From positions 868,001-932,000 of the forward strand of contig NZ_CP120653.1 in NCBI RefSeq assembly GCF_030545015.1: a stretch of DNA of 64,000 bases, in the 5' to 3' direction. This document shows positions 15,638 to 24,372 of the stretch, one piece after another; positions within the stretch are counted from its first letter, which is position 1, and every line of letters starts with the position of its first letter. Source of the DNA: Myroides sp. JBRI-B21084 (GTDB taxonomy: Bacteria > Bacteroidota > Bacteroidia > Flavobacteriales > Flavobacteriaceae). Below the pieces are notes generated by a model. The model was not told the origin of the DNA. It ran no database searches and worked only from the letters and a program-made list of their open reading frames with translations. A program made the translations under genes and the position numbers.

Positions 15638-16024
15638 ATGAAATCAAAGTTTGAAATTGAGTTTCCTATAACAGCTTCGCCGCAGTTACTCTATCAATAT
15701 ATAGCAACACCATCTGGATTAACTGAGTGGTTTGCCGATGACGTAAATTCTCGTGGCGAATTATTTACATTTATTTGGGGCGATAGTGAAGAAAAGGCAA
15801 AATTAGTTACAAAGAAAACCGATGAAAAAGTTAAATTTCGTTGGTTAGATGAAGACGAAGCTGATACTGAGTATTTTTTTGAATTGAGAATTGTATTAGA
15901 CGAATTAACAAAAGATGTAACTTTATTGGTTATTGATTTTGCAGATGATAATGAAATTAAAGATCAAACCCAATTGTGGAATAATCAAATAGCAGATTTA
16001 AAAAAAGTATTAGGGTCTGCTTAA
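15638..16024 (+). CDS. START-like domain protein
   Basis: This acidic, 128-residue protein is a compact AHSA1/START-type fold: FPITASPQLLYQYIATPSGLT at the N-terminus, then TEWFADDV and FRWLDEDEADTEYFFEL, ending with the C-terminal helix that closes the ligand cavity. It belongs to a short START-like family widespread in Flavobacteriia; its ligand is not known. It has its own promoter, and a terminator follows at 16043-16066. Confidence 0.8.
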   Translation: MKSKFEIEFPITASPQLLYQYIATPSGLTEWFADDVNSRGELFTFIWGDSEEKAKLVTKKTDEKVKFRWLDEDEADTEYFFELRIVLDELTKDVTLLVIDFADDNEIKDQTQLWNNQIADLKKVLGSA

Positions 16025-16042
16025 ATTTAAAGCCTTATATTT

Positions 16043-16066
16043 GCTCTGAATTTCAGAGCTTTTTTT
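16043..16066 (+). terminator. Terminator abutting the next start codon
   Basis: GCTCTG-AATTT-CAGAGC followed by seven T residues; the last T is immediately before the ATG at 16067. A -7-like TATATTTG at 16036-16043 overlaps its left arm. Confidence 0.65.
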
Positions 16067-16903
16067 ATGATTAATTTTAATGGAAATTTAGTAGGACAAT
16101 CTAACGAAAATATAGAACAGAACAGAGGTTTTTTATACGCCGATGCTGTTTTTGAAACCTTAAAAGTTTTAGAAGGAAAAATACTTTTTTTAGAAGACCA
16201 TTATTTTAGATTAATGGCAAGCATGCGTATAATTCGTATGGAAATACCTATTGACTTTACATTAGATTACATGGAAACTGAAATTTTAAAGACTACAAAG
16301 GCTTTAAACTTAATTAATGCCCGTGTACGCCTTACTGTTTTTAGAAATGGTGAAGGTAAATATTTACCCGAAAAAAGATCAGTTGGTTTTGTTATTGTTG
16401 CCGAAGCTGCCGAAACTATTTATACAAATACTAAAGAAACATATGAAATGGAGCTTTTTAAAGATTTTCATGTTTCTAAACATTTATTAAGCACTTTAAA
16501 AACTACAAGTTGCTTGGTAAATATTACAGCAAGTATTTTTGCTGAAGAAAATAATTACGACAATTGCTTTTTAATTAATGATGATAAAAATATAATTGAA
16601 GCTATTAACGGTAATATTTTTATGGTACAAAACAATACTATTTTTACTCCACCTTTAAGCGATGGTTGTAAAAACGGAATTATTCGTAAAAAAATAATTG
16701 AAATAATATCAAAATCAAATGATTATAAATTTGAAGAACGATCTATTTCTCCTTTTGAATTACAAAAAGCCGATGAGATTTTTATTACAAATATTGCCGT
16801 AGGTATCCAATCGGTTACAAAATACCGAAAAAAGAGTTATACCAAAGTTGTAGCAAACAATTTATTGGTTAAACTAAATGCACAAATAAAATTTAATTCA
16901 TAA
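16067..16903 (+). CDS. Class IV aminotransferase (aminodeoxychorismate lyase/branched-chain aminotransferase-like)
   Basis: The 278-residue PLP enzyme begins INFNGNLV, has RGFLYADAVFETLKV (the 'G.gvFET' motif) at about 20-34, the PLP lysine in LLSTLKTTSCL and the C-terminal phosphate-binding EIFITNIAVGIQSV. Enzymes of this fold make 4-aminobenzoate (PabC) or transaminate branched-chain or D-amino acids; substrate cannot be decided from sequence alone, and a PabC-like role is the best guess. Its ATG directly follows a terminator-like hairpin. Its 3' end overlaps the convergent yqgE gene by 11 bases. Confidence 0.8.
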   Translation: MINFNGNLVGQSNENIEQNRGFLYADAVFETLKVLEGKILFLEDHYFRLMASMRIIRMEIPIDFTLDYMETEILKTTKALNLINARVRLTVFRNGEGKYLPEKRSVGFVIVAEAAETIYTNTKETYEMELFKDFHVSKHLLSTLKTTSCLVNITASIFAEENNYDNCFLINDDKNIIEAINGNIFMVQNNTIFTPPLSDGCKNGIIRKKIIEIISKSNDYKFEERSISPFELQKADEIFITNIAVGIQSVTKYRKKSYTKVVANNLLVKLNAQIKFNS

Positions 16904-17453
16904 CTGGATCTTCGGGTGCATTTGCCCAAATAATAAATTCATCGCCTAAATCAACCATTAATTCTTTCCATAATTTAATAGGGTTTTTTTCTAAAATATG
17001 GTTGGTAAATTGGTTTTCTACACACGTCCATGCTTTTTGGGCAATTTCTTCGTGTAATTGATTTTCTTCCCAACCACTATAACCTAAGAAAAAACGGATG
17101 TCGTTTTGGGCAACTTGGTTTGTTTTTAACAATTCAAACAACACTTCATAATCACCACCCCAAAAAATACCATCTTTAATTTCAATACTATTAGGTATTA
17201 GTGATGGAATAGTGTGTATAAAGTACAAATTGTCTTGCTCAACGGGGCCACCGTTGTAAATTATAAAGTTAGTATGCGCTTCAGGAATTACATCTTGTAA
17301 CGATAAATTTAAGGGTTTGTTTAAGATAAAACCAACACTGCCCTTTGCATTATGTTCAGCTAAAAGTAGAACCGATCTACTAAAAACTTTATCTAATAAA
17401 ATCGAAGAATCCGATATTAAAAGTTTTCCTTTAGTTGGACTTAATTTTTTCAT
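16893..17453 (-). CDS. YqgE/AlgH family protein (UPF0301)
   Basis: The 186-residue protein has the family's signature: GKLLISDSSILLDKVFSRSV at the N-terminus, GFILNKPLN at about 42-50, NGGPVEQDNLYFIH and FLGYSGWEENQLHEEI, ending with WKELMVDLGDEFIIWANAPEDP. The biochemical function is unsettled in the family. It lies directly downstream of the HU gene on the same strand, separated by the HU terminator. Confidence 0.9.
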   Translation of the reverse strand: MKKLSPTKGKLLISDSSILLDKVFSRSVLLLAEHNAKGSVGFILNKPLNLSLQDVIPEAHTNFIIYNGGPVEQDNLYFIHTIPSLIPNSIEIKDGIFWGGDYEVLFELLKTNQVAQNDIRFFLGYSGWEENQLHEEIAQKAWTCVENQFTNHILEKNPIKLWKELMVDLGDEFIIWANAPEDPVMN

Positions 17454-17490
17454 ACCAATTTTTTAATTAAAAATATAAAAAAAATAAAAA

Positions 17491-17515
17491 AAAACCACTC
17501 TTTTCAGGTGGTTTT
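17491..17515 (-). terminator. Terminator downstream of HU gene
   Basis: AAAACCAC and GTGGTTTT pair around CTTTTCAG-type loop with A/T runs on both sides; located between the HU stop and the yqgE start. Confidence 0.7.
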
Positions 17516-17536
17516 AATTATTTAAAAGAAAAAAAA

Positions 17537-17830
17537 TTATTTTTTCTTTTTAACTGGTGTGTTAACAGAACCATCTAATTCAGCCCCAGCCTTAAATTTT
17601 ACCACTTTTTTAGCAGCAATTTTAATAGCTTTTCCAGTTTGTGGATTTCTACCTTCTCTTTCAGCTCTTTCAGAAACAGACCAAGATCCAAAACCTACTA
17701 AAGAAATTTTATCGCCTTTAGCTAAAGTTTCACCAACATTTTTTAAAAAAGATTCTAAAGCTGATTTAGCAGCTGTTTTGCTAATTCCAGCATCTTCTGC
17801 AATTGCATCGATTAATTGTGTTTTGTTCAT
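17537..17830 (-). CDS. HU family DNA-binding protein
   Basis: The 97-residue nucleoid protein has the whole HU/IHF fold: [20 protein letters not shown], then [14 protein letters not shown] and [19 protein letters not shown], which is the DNA-intercalating arm with the conserved RNPxTG. There is a short Lys-rich tail (VKKKK) beyond the usual 90 residues. It bends DNA and organises the chromosome. A strong promoter and a terminator flank it, so it is transcribed as a single gene. Confidence 0.95.
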   Translation of the reverse strand: MNKTQLIDAIAEDAGISKTAAKSALESFLKNVGETLAKGDKISLVGFGSWSVSERAEREGRNPQTGKAIKIAAKKVVKFKAGAELDGSVNTPVKKKK

Positions 17831-17864
17831 AATAATTTTTTTGTTGAGTTAATCTTAACATATA

Positions 17865-17894
17865 CAAATTTAAAAGTTAAATTCATTTATACAA
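17865..17894 (-). promoter_or_regulatory. HU promoter
   Basis: On the minus strand TTG (17892-17894) and TAAATTTG (17865-17872) are separated by 19 bases, an exact Bacteroidota-type promoter; transcription would start about 28 bases before the ATG. Confidence 0.75.
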
Positions 17895-17946
17895 CTTTTT
17901 TTTATAAAAAAATGCTAAAAACTCTTAAAAATAGGTGTAAATAGTA

Positions 17947-18891
17947 TTAATTACATATAGCTTTGTTTGAAAATTGCATTCCGTTAAGTAATTCGGCTGC
18001 TGTCATTTTCTTTTTTCCAGGAAATTGTAGTGATAACACTTCTATAAAACCATTGTTTGTAGCTACTTTAATTGTTTTTTTTGACGTTATAAAACTGCCT
18101 GGGGTAAAGTTATGTGCTTCTGTAACATAGTTAACATCATGAAATTTTACATTCCATTCGTTATTTTCGTCATGTAAAATGGCGTATGCCGAAGGGTAGG
18201 GGTTTAAACCACGTATTAAATTGTAAACTTGTAAGCTTGTGTTGTTAAAATTAATTTTGCAATTATCACGATTTAATTTATAAGCAGTTTTTGTTTCTTC
18301 GGTTGGTTGTGTAACAGTTGCAACTTTATTATTAGCTATTAATTGTAATGTTTTTATAACAGTAGTTGCTCCTAAAACCATTAATTTATCGTGTAATTCG
18401 CCAGCTGTTTCATTTGGTAAAATGTTTATTTCATCTTTTAAAATAATGGCACCGGTATCAATTTTTTCATCAATAAAAAAAGTGGTAACTCCGGTTTTTT
18501 GTTCACCATTTATAATTGCCCAATTTATAGGTGCTGCACCACGGTAATCGGGTAAAAGTGATGCGTGTAAATTAAAAGTGCCAAATTTAGGCATAGCCCA
18601 AACTGCTTTTGGAAGCATTCTAAAAGCAACAACTATTTGTAAGTTAGCGTTTAGTGATTGTAATTCGGTAAGAAAATCCTCAGATTTTAGGTTGGTGGGC
18701 TGTAAAACTTTTAAGTTGTTTTTTTCGGCATAAATTTTAACTGCAGATTGGTTTATTTTTTGACCTCGACCTGCAGGTTTATCGGGAGCTGTAATTACCG
18801 CAGCAATTTCATAGTTGTTTTTTACAATTTCATCTAATATACCCACTGCAAAATCAGGGGTTCCCATAAATACAATTCGTAATTTTTCCAT
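17947..18891 (-). CDS. fmt: Methionyl-tRNA formyltransferase
   Basis: This 314-residue enzyme formylates initiator Met-tRNA using 10-formyltetrahydrofolate. FMGTPDFAV is at the N-terminus, and the catalytic signature FNLHASLLPDYRGAAPINWA (Asn, His) is at about 107-126, followed by Asp in GVTTFFIDEKIDTGAI. The C-terminal anticodon-binding OB domain is present (about 205-310). The start codon shares one base with the recQ stop (TAATG), so the two are translationally coupled. Confidence 0.95.
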   Translation of the reverse strand: MEKLRIVFMGTPDFAVGILDEIVKNNYEIAAVITAPDKPAGRGQKINQSAVKIYAEKNNLKVLQPTNLKSEDFLTELQSLNANLQIVVAFRMLPKAVWAMPKFGTFNLHASLLPDYRGAAPINWAIINGEQKTGVTTFFIDEKIDTGAIILKDEINILPNETAGELHDKLMVLGATTVIKTLQLIANNKVATVTQPTEETKTAYKLNRDNCKINFNNTSLQVYNLIRGLNPYPSAYAILHDENNEWNVKFHDVNYVTEAHNFTPGSFITSKKTIKVATNNGFIEVLSLQFPGKKKMTAAELLNGMQFSNKAICN

Positions 18892-20783
18892 TATAATCTA
18901 ATATATGTTGTGTTTTGGTATTGGTATTCGTTTTCTTCTATTAATTCGGTTAAGGCCTGCGCTAAGTAATTTGTTTGGTTTATAAAAAGATCTTTTAAAT
19001 CGTTTAATTCAAAAACATAATCTTTTGGGTAGTTTTTTAGCTGATTTTTTATGTGTTGGGTTGTGTTTTCAGCGTTTTTTTTGTTTTGAATACATGTTGA
19101 GCATTTTCCGCAATCATCACCAATTTCTTCGTTAAAATATGCTAATAGTATTTTGTTTTTGCAAATTGTAGTGTTGCTAACATAGTTTAGCATGGCTTTA
19201 AATTGCAATTCTTTTATATTGTTAAATTGTGTAAGGTTTTTGGCTACACGATTTATAGTGATATCATCTTCGCGTATTTCGTTAAGTATGATATTGGTAT
19301 CGTTAGGTGCTTGTGTAAAAGTACAAAAGCCTTTAAATACCCACGATTCAATTACATCGATAATTTTTTGGTTTGGAATTTTTGTTTTTTTAGATAAAAC
19401 ATCAATATCAATAAAAGTTTCGGCTTCGTGAATGCCGCGATAATGATTTAATATGCTAACAAAAATAACTTCTTCTAAGGTATGTTTACTAAAATAAGTA
19501 ATTGCATCATCAGAACTTAATAGAAAATGAAGGTAATTTTTATATTTAAAATTTTGTTCAAAAGTAAGTACCGATTGGCGATCTAAAAATTCAAAAACAT
19601 GAAAAGTTTTACTAACTGCCAAGTTGTATTTTTCGCAAAAATCTTTAAAATTAAAACGAATTGTTTGATTGTAACCTTCGCCATAGGCAATTTGAAAATG
19701 GTTTACAAAGCGTTTATATACCAATTTCACAAAATTAATTTCAAGTTTATTGTTTTCGTTAAAAGCTGTTGCTTGTGCTATGCTTTTTGCATTTAATAGT
19801 AAGGTAGCAAATGCTTTTTGGGTGTCTCTACCGGCTCTACCGGCTTCTTGATAGTAGCTTTCTAAATTGTCGGGTATGTGCAAATGTAAAACGTTGCGAA
19901 CGTTGGGTTTGTCAATTCCCATACCAAATGCATTAGTTGCAACCATTATTAAAGTAGATTCATTAATCCAATTTGCTAATTTTTCTTTTTTTGATTTAAA
20001 ATCTAAACCTCCGTGAAAAAAATCGGCCGAAAGCCCATAAGATTTTAAATTTTGAGCCACTTCTACCGTTGCTTTTCTGCTTTTTACATACACAATTGCA
20101 GGAGCGTTTGATTTTTTTAAGATTTGAAGCATTAATTCTTCTGAATTCTCATTAAAATATACTCCATAGTGTAATTCACTACGAAAAAACGATTTTTTAA
20201 ACGTTTGATGGTTTTTAAATTGCAAATTGGTAACAATATCGTTTTGTACACGTTTGTTAGCCGATGCTGTTAAAGCAATAAAAGGTGTATTTGGTAACCA
20301 TTCTTTTAGTTTGCCTAATTCTAAATAAGCGGGTCTAAAGTCGTGACCCCATTGCGAAATGCAGTGGGCTTCATCAATAGCAACTACATTTATAGGTAAT
20401 TGAACAATTCTACTTAAAATCCATTCGTTTTTTAAGCGTTCGGGGGCAATGTATAAAAATTTGTAATTGCCGTAAAGTGAATTGTCTAATAAATTTGATA
20501 TTTCATCGGCAGATAAATTGCCTGAAATGGCTAATGCTTTAATATTGCGTTGTTTTAATTGATCTATTTGATCTTCAATAAGTGCAATTAAAGGCGATAT
20601 TACTAAACAAATTCCATCAGTAAGTAATGCCGGAATTTGAAAACAAATACTTTTACCACCACCGGTTGGTAGTAATGCAAGTGTATCGTTTCCTTGTACA
20701 ACAGATTCAATGATTTCTTGTTGTGGAAATCGAAAAGAATCATGGTTCCAATATTTTTTTAAAAGGTGTTGTGCTTCCAGCAA
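18891..20783 (-). CDS. recQ: ATP-dependent DNA helicase RecQ
   Basis: The 630-residue 3'-5' helicase has motif 0 (FRFPQQEIIE), Walker A LLPTGGGKSICFQIPAL (about 38-54), the AIDEAHCISQWGHDFRP DEAH/aromatic-loop segment and the C-terminal helicase motif YYQEAGRAGRD. The zinc site is formed by CKNK...DDCGKCSTC at about 545-568. It ends after the winged-helix region with no recognisable HRDC domain. In Flavobacteriia this short RecQ lies upstream of fmt as here. Confidence 0.93.
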   Translation of the reverse strand: MLEAQHLLKKYWNHDSFRFPQQEIIESVVQGNDTLALLPTGGGKSICFQIPALLTDGICLVISPLIALIEDQIDQLKQRNIKALAISGNLSADEISNLLDNSLYGNYKFLYIAPERLKNEWILSRIVQLPINVVAIDEAHCISQWGHDFRPAYLELGKLKEWLPNTPFIALTASANKRVQNDIVTNLQFKNHQTFKKSFFRSELHYGVYFNENSEELMLQILKKSNAPAIVYVKSRKATVEVAQNLKSYGLSADFFHGGLDFKSKKEKLANWINESTLIMVATNAFGMGIDKPNVRNVLHLHIPDNLESYYQEAGRAGRDTQKAFATLLLNAKSIAQATAFNENNKLEINFVKLVYKRFVNHFQIAYGEGYNQTIRFNFKDFCEKYNLAVSKTFHVFEFLDRQSVLTFEQNFKYKNYLHFLLSSDDAITYFSKHTLEEVIFVSILNHYRGIHEAETFIDIDVLSKKTKIPNQKIIDVIESWVFKGFCTFTQAPNDTNIILNEIREDDITINRVAKNLTQFNNIKELQFKAMLNYVSNTTICKNKILLAYFNEEIGDDCGKCSTCIQNKKNAENTTQHIKNQLKNYPKDYVFELNDLKDLFINQTNYLAQALTELIEENEYQYQNTTYIRL

Positions 20784-20817
20784 TGTATTTTGTTTTTCTT
20801 ATAAAAATACAGAAAAG

Positions 20818-21351
20818 TTACAAATTATTTAAAATAAAAGCAATTCTAGTTTCTATGTCGGTTTTTGGTACTTCTTGTAAATGGTATCCGTAATTTTGGT
20901 AGGTTTCAACCAAATGATTATGAATTAGTTTTGCTTGTTCAAAATTTTCATATCGTTCATTATCGCTTTCATAAATTTCTTCCCAAGGAGGCATAATAAA
21001 AATTTTAGAATAGCGATGTTCTTTGCAAGCATCATCAAAAACAGTTGGGTAAGCATCGCCAATATAATGCATATAGGCTAAAACATCGGGTATGCCTCTA
21101 TCGATAAATATATGTTGAGCTTTTTCCGATAACGCATTTTTAAATTGATCTATACGCCCTTTTAAAAGTAATTCGCTAAATAAAAGAGGTTCTTTTAAAA
21201 ACAATTGGTCTATACCTGTTTTTTGGGCTTCTAAAGTAACCTGTCGCGAAATTTCGGGGTAACAAACGTATCCCTTTTCTGCTAATTTATTAATTACAGA
21301 AGTTTTGCCCGAACCTGGACCGCCTATTAATAAGATAATTTTTTTATCCAC
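20818..21351 (-). CDS. AAA/P-loop ATPase (NadR/Ttd14-like kinase fold)
   Basis: The 177-residue protein begins IILLIGGPGSGKTSVINKLA (Walker A at 10-18). It has the YPEISRQV segment and FIDRGIPDVLAYMHYIGD, features of the AAA_28/NadR-like kinase family. A lid-type segment NERYENFEQA precedes a C-terminal YHLQEVPKTDIETRI. The substrate is unknown; a nucleoside- or nicotinamide-riboside-type kinase is only a fold-based guess. The gene is 34 bases upstream of recQ on the same strand. Confidence 0.7.
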   Translation of the reverse strand: MDKKIILLIGGPGSGKTSVINKLAEKGYVCYPEISRQVTLEAQKTGIDQLFLKEPLLFSELLLKGRIDQFKNALSEKAQHIFIDRGIPDVLAYMHYIGDAYPTVFDDACKEHRYSKIFIMPPWEEIYESDNERYENFEQAKLIHNHLVETYQNYGYHLQEVPKTDIETRIAFILNNL

Positions 21352-21466
21352 TTTAAAATATCAAAACGCAAAATTAATATAAAAATTAAAACTAATAATC
21401 AAATTAAATCTATAATTAGTATATTTACCTTAATCTAGCGTATATTTGTGCTAATTTTTAATAATT

Positions 21467-21754
21467 ATGGATCAGAAAGCAGAAGAATTTTATGCACGCT
21501 TAAAAGCCGAGTTAGAGAATACTACCGAAAAATGGCCGGTAGAATATTTATATAAATTTATAATACCTGCCAGCGATGAAAAAATTGCTTTAATTGAGAA
21601 AGCTTTTAATAATATGGGGGCTGTAATAACTACAAATAAATCAAAAAACGGAAATTATTCTAGTGTTTCTATAAACGTTGTAATGCAAAGTGCAGATGCT
21701 ATTATAGAGAAATACCAACAAGTTTCAACAATAGAAGGCATTATTTCCTTGTAA
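21467..21754 (+). CDS. DUF493 (YbeD-like) protein
   Basis: This small ACT-like protein of 95 residues has WPVEYLYKFIIPASDEK followed by KSKNGNYSSVSINVVMQSAD, the family's two central strands. YbeD-type proteins are believed to be regulatory, but the ligand is unknown. It begins the three-gene operon DUF493-DUF4290-murA (gaps of 6 and -1 bases). Confidence 0.85.
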   Translation: MDQKAEEFYARLKAELENTTEKWPVEYLYKFIIPASDEKIALIEKAFNNMGAVITTNKSKNGNYSSVSINVVMQSADAIIEKYQQVSTIEGIISL

Positions 21755-21760
21755 AAAAAT

Positions 21761-22573
21761 ATGAAATTTAATCCTAAAGAAGCAATAAATAATTTAGAAT
21801 ACAATACCAACCGTAGGGATTTGGTGTTGCCTGAATATGGTAGGCATTTACAAAAGCTAATAGACCAAGTAATTGTAATTAAAGATATTGAAGAGCGCAA
21901 TAAAGCCGCCCGTGCTGTTATTGATATTATGGGAACCATAAATCCGCATTTGCGCGATGTGTTAGATTTTCAACACAAATTATGGGATCAGCTTTTTAAA
22001 ATGTCTCGATTTGAATTAGATGTAGATTCACCTTATGAAAAACCAAAATCAGTAACTAATTTTAACGAACCAATTTTAATTGAATATCCTAAAAACAATC
22101 AAAAATATCGTTTTTACGGTACAAATATTGTTGAAATGATTCAAGAAGCAATTGGTTGGGAAGATGGTGAACGTAAAGATGCTTTAATTATGGTTATTGC
22201 TAACCATATGAAAAAAAGTTATGTTAATTGGAACAATGAATCGGTTGAAGACACTGTGATTTTTCAGCATTTAAAAGAACTTTCAAATGGCAAAATTGAT
22301 TTAACAAATGGGGTAGACGATAATAACAATTCGGTAAACTTAGCAAAAGCAAATAATCGTACAAATACCTATCAAAATAACCGAAACAGCCAAAGTGGTA
22401 ACAATAACAACCGCAACAATCAGTTTCAAAATCGAAATAATTCAGGCACTAACAACAATACACAACGCAATAATTCAAACAATAAACAAAGTAACAATAC
22501 CAATAATCGCTTTGTTAAAAAAAACAATACAAATAATAATTCATCTAAAAATACAAACAGAAACACAAACTAA
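21761..22573 (+). CDS. DUF4290 protein with Asn-rich tail
   Basis: A Bacteroidota-specific family. Residues about 1-180 form the conserved domain (LEYNTNRRDLVLPEYGRHLQ, then INPHLRDVLDFQHKLWDQLF). Residues about 195-270 are low-complexity, dominated by Asn with Gln, Arg, Ser and Thr. No enzymatic motif is visible. The stop overlaps the murA start by one base, and this DUF4290-murA linkage suggests a role connected with envelope growth or chromosome-cell cycle coordination, which is inference. The length of the Asn-rich tail probably varies among relatives. Confidence 0.82.
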   Translation: MKFNPKEAINNLEYNTNRRDLVLPEYGRHLQKLIDQVIVIKDIEERNKAARAVIDIMGTINPHLRDVLDFQHKLWDQLFKMSRFELDVDSPYEKPKSVTNFNEPILIEYPKNNQKYRFYGTNIVEMIQEAIGWEDGERKDALIMVIANHMKKSYVNWNNESVEDTVIFQHLKELSNGKIDLTNGVDDNNNSVNLAKANNRTNTYQNNRNSQSGNNNNRNNQFQNRNNSGTNNNTQRNNSNNKQSNNTNNRFVKKNNTNNNSSKNTNRNTN

Positions 22574-23886
22574 TGGGAACATTTAAAATAGAAGGTGGTC
22601 ATACATTAAATGGAGTTGTACAACCACAAGGCGCTAAAAACGAAGCACTTCAAATTTTGTGTGCTGTATTGTTAACAGATGAAAAAATTACAATAACAAA
22701 CATTCCAGATATTATCGACGTAAATAAATTAATTACGTTGTTAAAAAACTTAGGTGTTAAAATAGAAAAAACAGCAAAGGGGACTTATACTTTTCTAGCC
22801 GATGAGGTAAATGTAAATTATTTAGAAACCGAAGCTTTTAAAAAAGAAGGTGGTGCTTTACGTGGGTCTATAATGATTGTTGGTCCATTATTGGCACGTT
22901 TTGGTAAAGGATTTATTCCAAAACCAGGAGGTGATAAAATTGGTCGCCGACGTTTAGATACCCATTTTGAAGGCTTTATAAATTTAGGTGCGAAATTTAG
23001 ATACGTACGTGAAGAACATTTTTATGGCGTAGAAGCACCTAATGGCTTAACCGGAAGTTATATGTTGTTAGATGAGGCATCGGTTACCGGTACAGCAAAT
23101 ATTGTGATGGCTGCTGTTTTAGCAAAAGGTGTTACCACAATATACAATGCGGCTTGTGAACCTTATTTGCAACAATTGTGCAAAATGTTAAATGCAATGG
23201 GAGCTAAAATTACTGGTGTAGGTTCTAATTTATTAACTATTGAAGGGGTAGAAAAATTAAGTGGTTGCACACATGCTATTTTACCCGATATGATAGAAAT
23301 TGGTTCGTGGATTGGTTTAGCAGCTATGACTCGTAGTGAAATTACAATCAAAAATGTAAGTTGGGAAAACTTAGGAGTAATACCCACAGCTTTTAGAAAA
23401 TTAGGGATAACCATTGAACGAGTTAACGATGATATTTACATACCTGCACATACAAATGGTTACGAAATTAAAGGCGATATTGATGGATCTATTTTAACAG
23501 TTTCTGATGCGCCTTGGCCAGGATTAACCCCCGATTTATTAAGTATATTTTTGGTTGTTGCAACACAAGCACGCGGCGAAGTGTTGATTCACCAAAAAAT
23601 GTTTGAATCACGTTTATTTTTTGTGGATAAATTGATTGATATGGGGGCTAAGATTATTTTATGTGATCCACACCGTGCGGTTATTATTGGGCACGATTTT
23701 AAATCGCAATTAAAAGCTACCAAAATGACATCGCCTGATATACGTGCCGGAATTTCGTTGCTTATTGCAGCCTTATCGGCAAAAGGAACAAGTGTTATAC
23801 AAAATATAGATCAAATAGATCGTGGATATGAAAATATCGATGGACGTTTATTGGCTTTAGGTGCAAAAATTGAACGAACTGAATAA
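22573..23886 (+). CDS. murA: UDP-N-acetylglucosamine 1-carboxyvinyltransferase (Asp-type active site)
   Basis: The 437-residue enzyme adds enolpyruvate to UDP-GlcNAc, the first committed step of peptidoglycan synthesis. Typical motifs are QGAKNEALQILCAVLL near the N-terminus and LARFGKGFIPKPGGDKIG at about 108-124, where the fosfomycin-binding Cys (Cys115 in E. coli, in PGGCTIG) is replaced by Asp121 (codon 22933-22935). DAPWPGLTPDL and the C-terminal RGYENIDGRLLALGA are also present. The start overlaps the preceding stop (TAATG). Confidence 0.95.
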   Translation: MGTFKIEGGHTLNGVVQPQGAKNEALQILCAVLLTDEKITITNIPDIIDVNKLITLLKNLGVKIEKTAKGTYTFLADEVNVNYLETEAFKKEGGALRGSIMIVGPLLARFGKGFIPKPGGDKIGRRRLDTHFEGFINLGAKFRYVREEHFYGVEAPNGLTGSYMLLDEASVTGTANIVMAAVLAKGVTTIYNAACEPYLQQLCKMLNAMGAKITGVGSNLLTIEGVEKLSGCTHAILPDMIEIGSWIGLAAMTRSEITIKNVSWENLGVIPTAFRKLGITIERVNDDIYIPAHTNGYEIKGDIDGSILTVSDAPWPGLTPDLLSIFLVVATQARGEVLIHQKMFESRLFFVDKLIDMGAKIILCDPHRAVIIGHDFKSQLKATKMTSPDIRAGISLLIAALSAKGTSVIQNIDQIDRGYENIDGRLLALGAKIERTE

Positions 23887-23896
23887 GATGTAATAA

Positions 23897-23952
23897 AAAT
23901 ATCTGCATAAATTTAAATTTCGTTTGGTAATTAAAAATTTATGCAGATATTT
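23897..23952 (+). terminator. Terminator-like inverted repeat after murA
   Basis: An 18-bp perfect inverted repeat: AAATATCTGCATAAATTT (23897-23914) and its complement (23935-23952) around a 20-base loop. It probably ends the DUF493-DUF4290-murA transcript. Confidence 0.7.
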
Positions 23953-24008
23953 GCACTCGCAATAAAAAAGCACACTGTTCTTTGTAAGATAAAAAAAGTA
24001 AAAAATAA

Positions 24009-24039
24009 TTTGTAGGTTTTAAAAATAATAGTACTTTTG
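24009..24039 (+). promoter_or_regulatory. Promoter of the tRNA-Glu array
   Basis: TTTG (24009-24012), a 19-base spacer and TACTTTTG (24032-24039) match the Bacteroidota consensus; the first tRNA starts 21 bases downstream. Confidence 0.8.
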
Positions 24040-24060
24040 CAACCGCAAATACAAAATAAC

Positions 24061-24132
24061 GGTCCGTTCGTCTAGGGGTTAGGACGCCAGGTTTTCATCC
24101 TGGTAACAGGGGTTCGATTCCCCTACGGACTA
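24061..24132 (+). tRNA. tRNA-Glu (anticodon TTC), copy 1
   Basis: A complete 72-nt cloverleaf: acceptor GGTCCGT/ACGGACT, anticodon arm CCAGG-TTTTCAT-CCTGG (TTC) and T arm with GGTTCGATTCC. It differs from copies 2-4 at the D loop (TAGGGG against TATCGG), the acceptor stem (T/A for C/G) and the variable/T-stem region. 3'-CCA is not encoded. Confidence 0.95.
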
Positions 24133-24164
24133 CAAAAGGTTACTATCATCCTTTGAAAAATGAT

Positions 24165-24236
24165 GGCCCGTTCGTCTATCGGTTAGGACGCCAGGTTTTC
24201 ATCCTGGTAAGAAGGGTTCGATTCCCTTACGGGCTA
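24165..24236 (+). tRNA. tRNA-Glu (anticodon TTC), copy 2
   Basis: A 72-nt cloverleaf with acceptor GGCCCGT/ACGGGCT and anticodon loop TTTTCAT. Sequence identical to copies 3 and 4; it starts exactly 104 bases after copy 1. Confidence 0.95.
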
Positions 24237-24268
24237 CAAAAGGTTTCTATCATCCTTTAAAAAATGAT

Positions 24269-24340
24269 GGCCCGTTCGTCTATCGGTTAGGACGCCAGGT
24301 TTTCATCCTGGTAAGAAGGGTTCGATTCCCTTACGGGCTA
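24269..24340 (+). tRNA. tRNA-Glu (anticodon TTC), copy 3
   Basis: Identical to copies 2 and 4; the unit length of 104 bases includes a 32-base spacer with an AAAGG...CCTTT inverted repeat. Confidence 0.95.
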
Positions 24341-24372
24341 CAAAAGGTTTCTATCATCCTTTAAAAAATGAT

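Noticed and set aside
22330..22570. AAC/AAT-rich tract in the DUF4290 gene as a phase-variation repeat
   Set aside because: The codons are irregular (AAC, AAT, CAA, CGC mixed) with no perfect short tandem unit that could slip.
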